A stretch of 64,000 bases of DNA from Psococerastis gibbosa (Eukaryota; Arthropoda; Insecta; Psocodea; Psocidae): contig OZ020484.1 of the NCBI GenBank assembly GCA_963971405.1, positions 42,492,770 through 42,556,769 of the forward strand. Reading direction: 5' to 3'. The stretch's first letter is position 1. The number at the start of each line of letters is the position of its first letter. A program made the position numbers and the translations under genes. This document shows positions 63,276-64,000 of the stretch, piece by piece. The notes below the pieces were generated by a model. The model was given only the letters and a program-made list of their open reading frames with translations. It was not told the DNA's origin and searched no databases.

Positions 63276-64000
63276 TTCATAGTCAAGTTCTCCACCAACT
63301 CCAGACCATAGATACTTCATAATATAGATATACGGTAATTACTCTGGATTATACAGGTAGTAAGATTCAACATATCAAATCCTATTATCCCAGATTACGG
63401 CCCTTTCAAACTTCCACATAATCAACATGAGAAATTTCGCTATAGAACCACATTCAGAGACAAAGTTAATTATACGTATACGAACATGATGTCGCATAAG
63501 TCAGTGGCTAATACAGAGAACCCTGCGGCAGCGGCTTTAAAGAGCCCGATTATCTGTCCCACCTTTAATCCGCTTCCGCCCGAATCCGGGTCAGAGAAGA
63601 GTAAAACGGTTTGAATCGGACTAACTGTGGGGACGAAAACCAATCCGGGTAAGCAGCTTAAATAAGTCCGCCGATACAAACTGCAAAGTGCTCGGTGGGG
63701 AAACCAGTCATCTTGCTTTTCCAATGACCATCTACTTAATTATTTCTTAACCTATTACTGTCCCGACCCTTGTGCTCGCTGGTTGCTAATTAAATTTTGA
63801 TTTAATAAATGATGAGGTTGTGCTATGATTTTGGCTACCGCGGGGCAAAGGTTTAAGCACCCCTTTCAACATATTATGTTCCATGCAAATAATTTCAATA
63901 TGCATTTATCGCCACTTGAAAAGCTGAGTGTTACAACCACAAAACGCTACTTTTTCAGGAGAGCGGTTCAAAGTTTTTGCTTTTGTATTTTGGTGCTAAA
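63276..64000. other. No identified gene; GC-richer patch
   Basis: 63480-63720 is GC-richer and open on the minus strand for 84 codons (including FSDPDSGGSGLKVGQIIGLF) and on the plus strand for about 43 (MMSHKSVANTENPAAAALKS onward). It has no tracts of low complexity and no family match I recognise. It could be an exon or a fragment of an element not otherwise represented here. Confidence 0.3.

Noticed and set aside
1..64000. Endogenous viral sequence, toxin genes, bacterial operons
   Set aside because: No capsid, polymerase or envelope motif, no toxin-like cysteine pattern and no operon-like gene packing was seen.

Overview
This window looks like repeat-rich, AT-rich animal nuclear DNA. 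I see no bacterial, organellar or viral gene organisation and no host gene I can name. The remains of insect-type non-LTR retrotransposon ORF2 proteins, tRNA-derived SINEs, a Tc1 relic and many MITEs point to an arthropod. Hemiptera such as planthoppers are my guess, partly from the frequent AGGCCTA motif; the species call is weak. Essentially everything recognisable is transposable-element DNA, so the window is best read as intergenic or long-intron DNA.

The commonest family is about 0.85-0.9 kb and has no ORF. I call it A. Six near-complete copies (12569, 19673, 25921, 29164, 46443, 62044) plus broken ones share a GCTTTCC start, a GTCT microsatellite, a variable poly-C tract, a subterminal inverted repeat, a 3' stem-loop and an end at GGTTCTT. 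They sit between two T residues without a clear target duplication, which is the architecture of non-autonomous helentrons (HINEs, DINE-1-like). A second large class is cut-and-paste MITEs: a 377-384 bp family with about 120-bp inverted termini and TTA target sites (PIF/Harbinger-like), several hAT MITEs with 8-bp target duplications, and smaller palindromic families.

The third class is non-LTR retrotransposons, nearly all 5'-truncated and represented by ORF2 C-termini and 3' tails: (CTA)n, (TAAG)n, (GAA)n or (TTA)n. Several keep target duplications of 10-18 bp. Insertions are layered: Tc1 inside a non-LTR ORF2 (3.9-5.6 kb), an hAT MITE inside another ORF2 (22 kb), (CTA)n-tailed elements inside A and inside a SINE (30 kb, 11.5 kb), a triple nest at 34.6-35.4 kb, a MITE inside A at 59-60 kb, and A inside A at 61.8-63.0 kb.

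Layout: 0-10 kb MITEs, Tc1/non-LTR nest, SINEs; 10-23 kb hAT MITEs, A copies, SINE remnants and ORF2 fragments; 23-32 kb a 500-bp inverted-repeat element, A copies, a nested retroelement and a palindrome with a hammerhead-like core; 32-45 kb 3' ends, the triple nest and sparse scraps; 45-56 kb A, a 69-bp retro-insertion, ORF2 fragments, a decayed tandem repeat and a SINE hairpin; 56-64 kb an hAT MITE, the ORF2 end, two nested A loci and a SINE. Coordinates of degenerate repeats are approximate because they come from reading by eye.
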